This document shows positions 26,361-34,678 of a stretch of 64,000 nt of DNA, piece by piece. The DNA lies in assembly GCA_964531695.1 (NCBI GenBank), contig CAZHEH010000001.1, positions 186,001 through 250,000 of the forward strand, given 5' to 3'. Made by a program: the position numbers and the translations under genes. Each line of letters begins with the position of its first letter. Position 1 is the first letter of the stretch. The notes under the pieces are model-generated. The model made no database searches. It saw only the letters and a list, made by a program, of their open reading frames with translations, and had not been told where the DNA came from. This stretch comes from JAGXKT01 sp964531695. GTDB taxonomy: Bacteria > Planctomycetota > Phycisphaerae > SM23-33.

Positions 26361-26924
26361 CTACCGCGAGATCGTCAGCAGGGCCGATTCCAGCGCCTCG
26401 CGGAAGGCCGGGGCCGGCCGCCTGCGATTCGTGAAGGTGGAGTGGAAGTACACGTAGCCCCGGTCGATGCGGCACCCCTCCTGGAGGGCCGCGACCAGTC
26501 GCTTCAGATCGTCCAGTCGGTGCTGGGATACGCCGCCGTCGCGCGTGTAGTCCGCACGGACGCAGATGCCTATGCTGTCGGCGTCGTAGTCGCGCCCGCC
26601 TCGGTAGGCCACGTGATCCGGCGAGCTTTGCCGCCGCCAGTGGTCCTGGGGCGTGATGCCGCGGTCGTCAATCACGAAGTGGCACCGTTCGGCGATCCCG
26701 TCGCCCTCGCGGTCCGTATGGATCACAATCCGCTGCCAGCGCTCCTCTTGCAGTTCGACGTCCGTGGCGAGCAGGGCGTCGGGCGCAGGGCTCTCGGCGC
26801 GGGCCGCAAGTTCGGGGGCCTTCGGATCGATCGGTTGGGTCTCCAACGCCAGCAGCACGAACGTGCCGAGGGTCATGGAGACGACCAGAGCGGTCAGCGT
26901 CTTCACCGTCCTTGACTTGGCCAT
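26361..26924 (-). CDS. Membrane-anchored protein with degenerate amidase (PGRP-like) fold
   Basis: This 187-residue protein has one N-terminal membrane segment (about residues 8-27). The region that follows resembles N-acetylmuramoyl-L-alanine amidase type 2, with WQRIVIHTD, SIGICVRADYT and a YVYFHS region. The histidines in IVIHT and VYFHS sit where zinc ligands are expected. The usual C-P-G ending is replaced by N-RRRP, so activity is doubtful. It may bind peptidoglycan. The gene converges on queA. Two short stem-loops lie upstream, and no clear promoter was seen. Confidence 0.6.
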   Translation of the reverse strand: MAKSRTVKTLTALVVSMTLGTFVLLALETQPIDPKAPELAARAESPAPDALLATDVELQEERWQRIVIHTDREGDGIAERCHFVIDDRGITPQDHWRRQSSPDHVAYRGGRDYDADSIGICVRADYTRDGGVSQHRLDDLKRLVAALQEGCRIDRGYVYFHSTFTNRRRPAPAFREALESALLTISR

Positions 26925-27015
26925 AGCAGTTATCCCCGCGGGCTCCGAACCCGCTAGAGTCTCCGTACTCTACTAGACGCTATCGGCTAACTACAGGACA
27001 TTCGCGCATTCATTT

Positions 27016-27049
27016 GTGAATTTCCAGCCAAAAATGCGGGTAAATTCAC
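27016..27049. promoter_or_regulatory. Inverted repeat downstream of rnc
   Basis: GTGAATTT (27016-27023) and AAATTCAC (27042-27049) are perfect reverse complements around an 18-base, A-rich loop. It lies 33 bases past the rnc stop and about 90 bases before the amidase-like gene on the same strand. It may be a terminator of rnc or an operator of the next gene. Confidence 0.3.
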
Positions 27050-27081
27050 CCATCAGGCCTGGCGCGGCACGGCCGTCGGAC

Positions 27082-27789
27082 TCACGAGTCCTCGGAGCGT
27101 CGCCGGGGCACGATCTGCAACTCCCCCAGTGCCTCCAAGGCGGCCTGTTGCTCGGCCTCTTTCTTGCTGTTACCCCACGCGCTCGAGAAATGCCGCCCGT
27201 TGACCGAGACCCCGACCTCGAAGCACTTGCTGTGGTCCGGGCCCTTCTCGTCCAGCAGGTGGTATTCCGGGGTGCCGCCGAGGTGCTTCTGGGCGTGCTG
27301 CTGTAGCAACGACTTGTAGTTACGCTGATGGCTGGATTCCAGCGCTTGCTCGATCCACCCGCGCATGTGGCACAGCACGAACTCCCGCGCGGCCTCCCAG
27401 CCGCCATCGACGTAGATCGCCCCGATGATGGCCTCAAAGACCGCGGCCGCCACAGAAAGCGGCAACTGCCCGCCCTGTGTCATGCCTTTGCCGGTCTCGA
27501 GCAGCTCGCAGATGCCGCTGTCGCGCGCGATTTCCGCGCAGGTGCGGCGGGACACCACGGACGACTTGATCTTCGTCATATCCCCCTCGAGCAGGTCCGG
27601 ATGGGCCTTGTAGAGTTCGTCGCACACCGTAACGCCCAGCACGGCGTCGCCCAGGAACTCCAGCCGCTCGTTGCTTTCCAGACGGGTCGCGGCGACGGAT
27701 GCGTGCGTCAGGGCCGTTTCCAGCAACTCCGCGTCGCTGAACCTATACCCCAGCAGATCCTGGCACCGGTTGACAGTGAGCTCATCCAC
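27082..27789 (-). CDS. rnc: Ribonuclease III
   Basis: This 235-residue endoribonuclease cuts double-stranded RNA in rRNA processing. The catalytic signature NERLEFLGDAVL is at residues 40-51, and the second acidic pair lies in VFEAIIGAIYVDGG. A C-terminal double-stranded RNA-binding domain covers about 160-230. The GTG at 27789 places the usual 10-15 residues before LGYRFSD, but it has no Shine-Dalgarno. A TTG at 27864 gives an N-terminus 25 residues longer and cannot be excluded. A promoter lies at 27893-27920. Confidence 0.93.
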   Translation of the reverse strand: MDELTVNRCQDLLGYRFSDAELLETALTHASVAATRLESNERLEFLGDAVLGVTVCDELYKAHPDLLEGDMTKIKSSVVSRRTCAEIARDSGICELLETGKGMTQGGQLPLSVAAAVFEAIIGAIYVDGGWEAAREFVLCHMRGWIEQALESSHQRNYKSLLQQHAQKHLGGTPEYHLLDEKGPDHSKCFEVGVSVNGRHFSSAWGNSKKEAEQQAALEALGELQIVPRRRSEDS

Positions 27790-27892
27790 GTGAACGTCCG
27801 CATCGCACAGCCCCTCGCGAGAGCCGCCGCCCGGCCGACACAGCCGGGAGGCGCCTGTCGCCAAGGGCCCGGGGCTTCACGACAATGGACGC

Positions 27893-27920
27893 ATTATACC
27901 CACCGCTCGCCCGAAGCCAA
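27893..27920 (-). promoter_or_regulatory. Predicted promoter of rnc
   Basis: On the minus strand TTGGCT (27920-27915), a 16-base spacer and a perfect TATAAT (27898-27893) are found. The start of transcription would be near 27886. Confidence 0.55.
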
Positions 27921-27951
27921 GGACTACCGGCCCGCACTCAGCGCTTGCCGC

Positions 27952-27980
27952 TTGCCAATCCGCGACCCGGCGCATAGGAT
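27952..27980 (+). promoter_or_regulatory. Predicted promoter of the GspE-like gene
   Basis: TTGCCA (27952-27957), a 17-base spacer and TAGGAT (27975-27980) precede the GspE-like gene by about 75 bases. Confidence 0.5.
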
Positions 27981-28054
27981 ACGGACCATCCCGCTCAGCG
28001 GCCGGCCTGAGATCGCGGACGCTCGGCCGCACGCCGGCCCAACGGAGCCCGCCG

Positions 28055-29719
28055 ATGGATTGGACATTCGCAACCGTGCCCGACCCGGGCGGATATTACT
28101 CACCCATCAAACTCGTGGTGATGTTCGTGCTGGTCGTGCCGTGGTTCTACGCCGCGGCCTGGGCCAGCCGGGACGCCGGCGCGTTGCGGCACGTGGATCG
28201 CACCGTCTGGTCGCTTGTGGTTCTCGCCACGGGCGCCCTCGGGATCCTGCTGTGGCTGGTCGTGCCGATGTTCGTCATCGGCCTGGTCCTCTACCTCATC
28301 CTCGGCGGCGGCGGCCTCATCACTTACGTAATGGTCCGCAACGGGCAAGTCGAGGCATCGCAACGGGTACTGACCGGCTCGCATCTGTCCGGCCTGTTCG
28401 GCGGCGGAGGCGGCGGGCGTCGCAAGAAGGCGACCCCCGAGGTCGAGAACAAGGTAAAGGTCTACGGCGCCAACCATCGCGTCGTGCTGCCTCCCGAGCC
28501 GCCCACCGCCACGCCGGAGCAGGTCCACGCGTACAACCTCGCACAGGACCTGCTCTACAAGATTCTCTGGCGCCGCGCCAGCGACGCCGACCTCTCCCCC
28601 TCCCAGGGCGGCGTCGGCCGGCTGCTGCTGGTCATCGACGGCGTGCCGACCCAGGGCGGCGAATGGAGCGTCCGTGACAGCGAGACCGTCATACAGTTTC
28701 TTAAGCAGCACGGCGGCATGGACACGGAGGATCGCCGCCGCCCGCAGCAGGGCCGCATCTCCGCGGAAATCGTCGGCACGGAGCAATCCGACATCGTCCT
28801 GGCCTCGAAGGGCACGACCAGCGGGCAGCGGATACAGTTCCGCGTCGAGCAGGAGACGGCCAAGACGGTCCTCAACGACCTGGGCATGGCCGAGGACCAG
28901 CTCGCCCGCGTGCGGCAGATCCTGGCCGAGCCGGGCCTCGTCATCGTCGCCGGGCCGCCCAAGAGCGGCGTGACCAGCACGCTCTACTCGTTCATGCGGG
29001 ATTACGACGCCTTCACCAAGCTGCTGATGACGGTGGAGAACAAGCCGGCCGTCGAGCTGGAGAACATCACCCAGCATACGTACGACGAGGATGCCGAGCG
29101 GGCCGAACGGCTCGCCAACGCCCTCCGGCGCGACCCGAACGTCGTCGGCGTCGACCGCTGCACCGATCCGAAGACCGCCGCCGTCATCGCCGACGCAACC
29201 AACGACAAGACCATCATCCTGGGCATGCAGGCGGGCGACACCGTCACCGCGCTGGCCAAGTGGGTGAAGATCTGCTCCGATGCCGAAACCGCGATGCGGC
29301 ACCTGCGTCTGGTCACATGCCAGACTTTGCTTCGCAAGCTCTGCCCGAGCTGCAAGGAGGCCTACCCCCCGGATCCGGCGATGCTGGCCAAGGCCAACCT
29401 GAAGTCCCAGAAGATCGACCGCTTCTACCACCCGCCCAAGCAGCAGCCCCGTGACGAGAACGGCGCCCCCATCGTCTGCGGAACGTGCCAAGGCAGCGGC
29501 TACTTCGGCCGCACAGCCGCCTACGAGATGCTCGAGGTCACCGAGGACATCCGCAATCTGGTGCTGTCCGGGGCGACCGTCTCGGAGATCAAGGCCGAGT
29601 GCCGCAGGGCCGGCATGCTCTACCTTCAAGAGCAGGCCCTGCGGAAGGTCATCGCCGGCGAGACGAGCATCGCCGAAGTCATCCGCGTCACGCAGGACGC
29701 CAAGAAGAAGAAAAAGTAG
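28055..29719 (+). CDS. Membrane-anchored GspE/PilB-like protein with degenerate ATPase site
   Basis: This 554-residue protein has three predicted N-terminal membrane segments (about residues 18-36, 50-68 and 70-90) and a Gly/Arg linker. A domain of the secretion ATPase family follows. The Walker A region reads GPPKSGVTST at 300-309, so the essential lysine is Val306. The region expected to carry the conserved GEIRD box reads VGVDRCTDPKTA at 364-375, losing the glutamate. The zinc-binding cysteines are kept, as CPSC at 430-433 and CGTC at 475-478, and the C-terminal domain is complete. Membrane anchors are not usual in GspE. It is followed after 15 bases by a CvpA-like gene. A structural or regulatory role is likely, not ATP-driven secretion. 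Confidence 0.8.
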   Translation: MDWTFATVPDPGGYYSPIKLVVMFVLVVPWFYAAAWASRDAGALRHVDRTVWSLVVLATGALGILLWLVVPMFVIGLVLYLILGGGGLITYVMVRNGQVEASQRVLTGSHLSGLFGGGGGGRRKKATPEVENKVKVYGANHRVVLPPEPPTATPEQVHAYNLAQDLLYKILWRRASDADLSPSQGGVGRLLLVIDGVPTQGGEWSVRDSETVIQFLKQHGGMDTEDRRRPQQGRISAEIVGTEQSDIVLASKGTTSGQRIQFRVEQETAKTVLNDLGMAEDQLARVRQILAEPGLVIVAGPPKSGVTSTLYSFMRDYDAFTKLLMTVENKPAVELENITQHTYDEDAERAERLANALRRDPNVVGVDRCTDPKTAAVIADATNDKTIILGMQAGDTVTALAKWVKICSDAETAMRHLRLVTCQTLLRKLCPSCKEAYPPDPAMLAKANLKSQKIDRFYHPPKQQPRDENGAPIVCGTCQGSGYFGRTAAYEMLEVTEDIRNLVLSGATVSEIKAECRRAGMLYLQEQALRKVIAGETSIAEVIRVTQDAKKKKK

Positions 29720-29734
29720 CCGGAGGACCCGCCG

Positions 29735-31036
29735 ATGATCCTGGCCGTCGTCGCCACGCTGCTGATCCTGGGTATTGCCGCATTCCAGGCCTACCAGGGC
29801 ATGTTCAGCGCGCTGATCACGCTGTTCCTGACCATGCTCTGCCTCGTGATCGCGTTCAACTGGTACGAGCCGATGGCCGGGGCGCTGCACGGCACGCAGC
29901 CGGCCTACGCCGACGCCATCTCTCTGCTGGCCCTCTTCGTCTTGCCGCTGATCGTGCTGCGCAACCTTGCCGACTGGCTCATCCGCGGCAACGTCGCCAC
30001 CGGGGCCGATCTGACCGGCGTGTGGATTGACCGAGCCATTGCCGGCATCTTCGGACTCCTCACCGGCATCCTGCTGGTCGGCGTGCTCACCATCGCCACC
30101 CAGCTCCTGCCCTGGGGCCGCAGCGCCCTCGGCTACACGCCGTTCGGCCCATCCCTCCAGCGGACCGGCGCTCTGTGGCCCTTCTGTCCGGACCAGCTCA
30201 CCCTGGGCATCGCCCGCGGGCTCTCCGGCGGGTCGCTCAGCGGCGAGCAGGCCTACGGACAGGTCCACGACAACCTCCTGCTGGAGGCCTACTGCCGTCG
30301 CAACATGGCCGAGATGAACGGGCGCACCGAGGCGCCGCCGGACTCCCTCGACATCGACGGCGCCGTCGACATCACCACGCGAATGGACGCCTACATCGCG
30401 GAGGCAGTCGACATCGCCAAGCGTTTCGAAGAGGACGAGCAGGCCCTGCCCGATCCGATCCTCATCGGCCAAGACCCCCAGCAAGGCGTGCCCCACGGGC
30501 TGTTCGACCCGGAACGGCACCCGGTCCTCGCCGAATTGGATGACGGGGCGTACGTGGTGGTCTTCGCTGCCGTGGACAAGTCCGCGCGCGGCCCGACGGA
30601 GGCCAACTACTGGCGGCTCGTGGGCACGCACTTCCGTCTCGTCGGCCAGAGCGGGCGAAGCTACTACCCCGTCGCCGGCGAGGCGGTGGGAATGACCGAC
30701 GCGAGCGGCGACACGATCTTGGGCTACTTCCCGTTGCGGGACGAGGAGGACGCCGCCCGCAAGATGCCCGTGGAGCCATATCTCATGCGGGCCAAGATCG
30801 AGGAAGCCGAGGCGATCAAGGAGCAGCGCGGGCGCTTCGACCTGTCCGGCCTGGCCGTGCTGGCCCGCTTGCCGTCCGAACCCAAGCGAGGCCAAGATCG
30901 CGGGCCGGACATCGACTCCGTGCAGAACGTCCGCGTGGCTTGGCTCTACGTCATCGACACCGATGACAAGCCCAACCACGTGGTCTTCCGCGGCATCGCC
31001 AAGGATGCCGTGCCTGAGGTGCAGGAGATGGAGTAG
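29735..31036 (+). CDS. CvpA-family membrane protein with extra C-terminal domain
   Basis: The 433-residue product has four predicted membrane segments in the first 130 residues (ILAVVATLLILGIAAF onwards), in the layout of CvpA (colicin V production) proteins. The remaining 300 residues are soluble and not recognised. They include a region (LDDGAYVVVFAAVDKS to YWRLVGTHFRLVG) that looks like a compact beta domain. CGGAGGA lies upstream of the ATG. It is probably cotranscribed with the GspE-like gene, so the two may work together at the membrane. Confidence 0.7.
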   Translation: MILAVVATLLILGIAAFQAYQGMFSALITLFLTMLCLVIAFNWYEPMAGALHGTQPAYADAISLLALFVLPLIVLRNLADWLIRGNVATGADLTGVWIDRAIAGIFGLLTGILLVGVLTIATQLLPWGRSALGYTPFGPSLQRTGALWPFCPDQLTLGIARGLSGGSLSGEQAYGQVHDNLLLEAYCRRNMAEMNGRTEAPPDSLDIDGAVDITTRMDAYIAEAVDIAKRFEEDEQALPDPILIGQDPQQGVPHGLFDPERHPVLAELDDGAYVVVFAAVDKSARGPTEANYWRLVGTHFRLVGQSGRSYYPVAGEAVGMTDASGDTILGYFPLRDEEDAARKMPVEPYLMRAKIEEAEAIKEQRGRFDLSGLAVLARLPSEPKRGQDRGPDIDSVQNVRVAWLYVIDTDDKPNHVVFRGIAKDAVPEVQEME

Positions 31037-31169
31037 CTCCTTACGGAGCGATTCCGGACACCCGCGTTCAAGCACGCTCGCGGCATGGCCTCCCGGCCGC
31101 AGCCGCCGCAATCGCCGATGCACCGGCGACAACAGGCGGGCCTTCCGCGCCCTTGAGCGCCCCCTTGAC

Positions 31170-31255
<86 letters not shown>

Positions 31256-31270
31256 TCAAGCGCTTGGTCC

Positions 31271-31299
31271 AAAGTACGTTTGGCGGCGGCCCGTGTCAA
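31271..31299 (-). promoter_or_regulatory. Predicted promoter of tRNA-Leu
   Basis: On the minus strand TTGACA (31299-31294), a 17-base spacer and TACTTT (31276-31271) lie 16 bases before the tRNA 5' end. Confidence 0.65.
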
Positions 31300-31362
31300 G
31301 CGCAGACGACCCGCCCCGCGGCGCGGTAGAATCCGTTGCGCCGGTCGCCTCAGGGAGCCCCC

Positions 31363-32625
31363 ATGGCCGCAGACGCACCGAAATCCGGCCCGCATGCGCC
31401 GCCCGATCCACGGTCCGCCCAACGTCCGGGCCGCTATGTGCATGACGCCTTCGGCCCGTCCGATCAGCCGCCGGCCGTGCCCGCCGACCTCGCCGCGGGC
31501 GGATACCTCACCGCACAGATTTCGGCCGGCGCCGTACGAGAGAACCTGGCGGCGATCCGCCGGGCCATCGGGCCGCGAACCCGGCTTTGCGCCGTGGTCA
31601 AGTCGGACGCCTACGGGCACTCGCTCCGCTGCCTGCTCCCGACGATCGCCGCGGCCGCCGACTGGCTGGCCGTGACCATCCCCGCCGAGGCGCTCCAACT
31701 CCGTGACATGGGCCACGATGGGCCGGTGCTGATGTTCTTCTCCCCATGCGCGTACGGCGACACGGCCGAGCGCGCCCGGACGTTGCGAGAGCTGGTCGCG
31801 CGCGACGTGACGCTCACGGTGGTCTCCCCGGATGAGATCGGCCCCGTGGCCGAGGCGGCGAGGGCCGCCGGGCGCGAGGCCCGTGTGCATATCAAGATCG
31901 ACTCCGGCATGAGCCGCTCCGGCGTGCAGTGCAACCAGGCCGGGGCGCTGGCCGACGCGATCCGCAGGGTCGGGGGCATCCGGCTGGACGGGCTCTACAC
32001 GCACTTCGCCACGGCCGACGAGCCGGCAAGCAGCGTGCCCGGCGACCAACTGCGGCGCTTCCGCGAGGCGGCCGAGGCCTGCGGCGGCCCGGCCGGGCTC
32101 ACGCTGCACGCGGCCAACTCCGCCGCCACCCTCACGCGGCCCGAGACGCACCTGGACATGGTCCGCCCCGGTATCGCGATCTACGGCTACCGGCCGGACG
32201 CTGCGCTGGACTTCCCGGCCGGCATCCGCCCCGCCCTGCGGCTGGTCGGCCCGCTGATGCAGGTCAAGCGCGTGCCGGCGGGCAGCCGCTGCGGCTACGG
32301 ACTGACCTACACCTTCAAGCGGGACAGCCGGATCGGCCTCGTGCCCGTCGGCTACGCGGACGGCTTCGGGCGGGCGCTGTCCAACCGCGGCGTCATGCGC
32401 ATCCGCGGGCAGGATGTGCTCGTCCGCGGGCGGATCTCAATGGACCAGACGATCCTCGACCTGACGGACACCCCCGACGCGGCCGTGGGCGACGAGGTCG
32501 AGATCATCTCACCGGACCCATACGCCCCGAACAGCGTGGAGCACATCGCCCGCCTCTGCGGGACGATCCCGTACGAGGTCACGTGCCGACTCGGCGGGAG
32601 GGTACGGAGGGTGCTGGCGGAGTAA
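31363..32625 (+). CDS. alr: Alanine racemase
   Basis: This 420-residue PLP enzyme interconverts L- and D-alanine for peptidoglycan. The PLP lysine is Lys80 in AVVKSDAYGH, and the catalytic tyrosine of the C-terminal domain is Tyr312 in RCGYGLTY. Other motifs (KIDSGMSRSG, YTHFATAD, VRPGIAIYG, ISMDQ) are complete. About 50 N-terminal residues precede the barrel and are proline-rich, with no family match. GGGAG upstream supports the ATG at 31363. A 7-bp stem-loop overlaps the stop codon. Confidence 0.95.
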   Translation: MAADAPKSGPHAPPDPRSAQRPGRYVHDAFGPSDQPPAVPADLAAGGYLTAQISAGAVRENLAAIRRAIGPRTRLCAVVKSDAYGHSLRCLLPTIAAAADWLAVTIPAEALQLRDMGHDGPVLMFFSPCAYGDTAERARTLRELVARDVTLTVVSPDEIGPVAEAARAAGREARVHIKIDSGMSRSGVQCNQAGALADAIRRVGGIRLDGLYTHFATADEPASSVPGDQLRRFREAAEACGGPAGLTLHAANSAATLTRPETHLDMVRPGIAIYGYRPDAALDFPAGIRPALRLVGPLMQVKRVPAGSRCGYGLTYTFKRDSRIGLVPVGYADGFGRALSNRGVMRIRGQDVLVRGRISMDQTILDLTDTPDAAVGDEVEIISPDPYAPNSVEHIARLCGTIPYEVTCRLGGRVRRVLAE

Positions 32626-32644
32626 CCGCGCGCAATTGCGCGGT
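32625..32644 (+). terminator. Stem-loop at the end of alr
   Basis: ACCGCGC pairs with GCGCGGT around the 6-base loop GCAATT, overlapping the last base of the alr stop. No T-run follows, so termination is uncertain. Confidence 0.35.
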
Positions 32645-32689
32645 CCGGCGCTCGGTGTTCCACGCCACCAGCGGTTGGGCATGTTGAAG

Positions 32690-32785
32690 TGCCCGTACAT
32701 CTCGCCGACCGTTGAACATCGACCCGTTCGTGTCCTCTGCTTCCTCCGTTCCCTCTGCGGCTCCTGCCACTTCTTCGGATACCTC
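32690..32785. repeat. Decayed intergenic TCC/CTC-rich repeat
   Basis: The stretch alternates short pieces such as CTCTGCTTCCTCCG and CCCTCTGCGGCTCC. It resembles low-complexity intergenic repeats found in many planctomycete and verrucomicrobial genomes, as I recall. It does not encode a plausible protein. It lies between the alr and fhs stops. Confidence 0.3.
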
Positions 32786-32786
32786 C

Positions 32787-34523
32787 CTAGAACATGCCGA
32801 CGATGTTGCCGTCGTCATCGACATCCACGCCGAGGAAGGCCGGGCGGCTGGGCAGGCCGGGCATGGTGCGGATGCGTCCAAGCAGCGGGTAGAGGAACCC
32901 CGCCCCGGCCGAGAGGCGGACCTCGCGAACGGGCACGGTGAAACCCCGCGGCACGCCGACCAGAGACGGATCGTGGCTGATCGACAGGTGCGTCTTGGCC
33001 ATGCAGATCGGCAGATGGCCGAAGCCGGCCCGCTCGTAGCGGTCGATCTGCGCGTCGGCCTGTTCGGCGAACTCGACGGCGTCGGCGAGGTACACGTCGC
33101 GGGCGATCGTCGCGATCTTCTCCCGCACGGGCATCTCGTCGGGATAGGTCAGCTTCGGCTCGGCCGGCTGGTCGCAGGCCGCCACCACCGCCTCGGCCAG
33201 CTCGACGGCTCCCTCGCCGCCTTGGGCGTGATGGTCGCACACCACGGCCGCGACGGCACCGTTGGCCTCCGCGGCGCTTCGGATGCGCTCCAATTCGGAC
33301 GGGGCGTCCGTCGGAAAGCGGTTGATCGCCACCACGACCGGCACGCCGAAGCCCCGCGCGATGTCGACGTGCCGCATCAGGTTGGCCAGGCCCGCCTCGA
33401 CCAGCTCCAGATTCTCGCGCGTGTAGGCCTCGTCCAGCGGCACGCCGGGCGTGACCTTCGGCCCGCCGCCGTGGACCTTGATCGCACGGACCGTGGCGAC
33501 CATCACGACGCAGTCCGGCCGTTTGCCGCTCGCGCGGCACTTGATGTTGAAGAATTTCTCCATGCCCAGCTCGGAGCCGAAGCCGCTCTCCGTCACGACG
33601 TAGTCGGCGAGCTTCAGGGCCATGCGGTCCGCGATGATCGAGCTGTTGCCGTGGGCAATGCTCGCGAACGGCCCGGCGTGGATGAAGGCCGGCTGGCCCT
33701 CGAGCGTCTGCATGAGCGTCGGCTTGACGGCGTCTTTGAGCAGCACGGCCATCGCGCCGGCACAGCCGATCTGCTCGGCGGTCACCGGCTCGCCGTCGCG
33801 GTCCATGCCCACCACGATCCGCCCCAGCCGCGCCCGAAAGTCCCGCTCGTCCCACGCCAGGGCGAGGATCGCCATGATCTCACTGGCCACCGCGATGTCG
33901 AAGCCCGTCAGCCGCCGCGGACCGTCGATCCAGCTCTCGCTCAGCCCGGTCTCGATATACCGCAGCGCCGCGTCGTTTACGTCCACGACGCGCCGCCAGG
34001 TGACCGTCTCCGGGTCGATGTTGAGCCGCGGCAGGCCGGTGCGGGCCCAGCGCTCGTCGTCTGCGTGCTGCTCGTGTTTGATGCGGGCGTCGATCGCCGC
34101 GGCGAGCAGGTTATTCGAGATGCTCACGGCATGGATGTCGCTGGTCAGGTGGAGGTTGAACTCCTCCATGGGAATGACCTGGCTGCGTCCGCCGCCGGCG
34201 GCACCGCCCTTGATGCCGAAGGTCGGCCCCATCGACGGCTGGCGGATGCACAGGAACGTCCGCTTGCCGACCCGCCCCAGCGCTTGGGTCAGGCCGACGG
34301 AAGTCGTCGTCTTGCCCTCGCCGAGCGGCGTCGGCGTCAGGGCGGTCACGTCGATGTACTTGCCGTCCGGCTCGTCCTGCAGCCGCTCGCAGACCCCCAG
34401 CCGCACCTTGGCCTTGACGTGCCCGTACGGCTCGAACTCGTGCGGCCAGATGCCCGCCTCCGCCGCGACCTCGCTGATCGGCCGCGGACGAACGCTGCGA
34501 GAGATTTCGATGTCGGAAGCCAT
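32787..34523 (-). CDS. fhs: Formate-tetrahydrofolate ligase
   Basis: This 578-residue enzyme makes 10-formyl-tetrahydrofolate from formate, ATP and tetrahydrofolate. The ATP-binding motif TPLGEGKT is at residues 65-72, with the family blocks GIKGGAAGGGRSQVIPMEEFNLHLTGD-like (here LTSD) and GFGSELGMEKFFNIKCR. A GGGAG sequence lies upstream. It is divergent from the P-loop/DRTGG gene, with about 155 bases between them. No other Wood-Ljungdahl gene is present, so it may serve purine synthesis or formate use only. Confidence 0.97.
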   Translation of the reverse strand: MASDIEISRSVRPRPISEVAAEAGIWPHEFEPYGHVKAKVRLGVCERLQDEPDGKYIDVTALTPTPLGEGKTTTSVGLTQALGRVGKRTFLCIRQPSMGPTFGIKGGAAGGGRSQVIPMEEFNLHLTSDIHAVSISNNLLAAAIDARIKHEQHADDERWARTGLPRLNIDPETVTWRRVVDVNDAALRYIETGLSESWIDGPRRLTGFDIAVASEIMAILALAWDERDFRARLGRIVVGMDRDGEPVTAEQIGCAGAMAVLLKDAVKPTLMQTLEGQPAFIHAGPFASIAHGNSSIIADRMALKLADYVVTESGFGSELGMEKFFNIKCRASGKRPDCVVMVATVRAIKVHGGGPKVTPGVPLDEAYTRENLELVEAGLANLMRHVDIARGFGVPVVVAINRFPTDAPSELERIRSAAEANGAVAAVVCDHHAQGGEGAVELAEAVVAACDQPAEPKLTYPDEMPVREKIATIARDVYLADAVEFAEQADAQIDRYERAGFGHLPICMAKTHLSISHDPSLVGVPRGFTVPVREVRLSAGAGFLYPLLGRIRTMPGLPSRPAFLGVDVDDDGNIVGMF

Positions 34524-34599
34524 GCAGTCTCCCGGAAGTTGGAGGCATGCATCGGCCGGTCTCGCGGATGCGGGCTATGGCCGGTCCGCGCCGGTCCCG

Positions 34600-34605
34600 T
34601 ATAAT
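34600..34605 (+). promoter_or_regulatory. Probable -10 of the P-loop/DRTGG gene
   Basis: A perfect TATAAT lies 73 bases before the GTG start. No good -35 is seen at 16-18 bases upstream, which would fit an activated promoter. Confidence 0.4.
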
Positions 34606-34618
34606 GCCCTGACCGTCC

Positions 34619-34638
34619 GGCCGCGACGCGTCGCGGCC
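34619..34638. promoter_or_regulatory. 20-bp perfect palindrome in the P-loop/DRTGG leader
   Basis: The half-site GGCCGCGACG is followed directly by its exact reverse complement. It lies 13 bases after the TATAAT box, so it covers about +8 to +27 of the presumed transcript. This is a typical repressor-operator position, and the factor is unknown. It also lies upstream of the divergent fhs. Confidence 0.5.
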
Positions 34639-34678
34639 ATGATATCCGCTCTGCCCCGAAGTAACAGGAAAACCCAGC

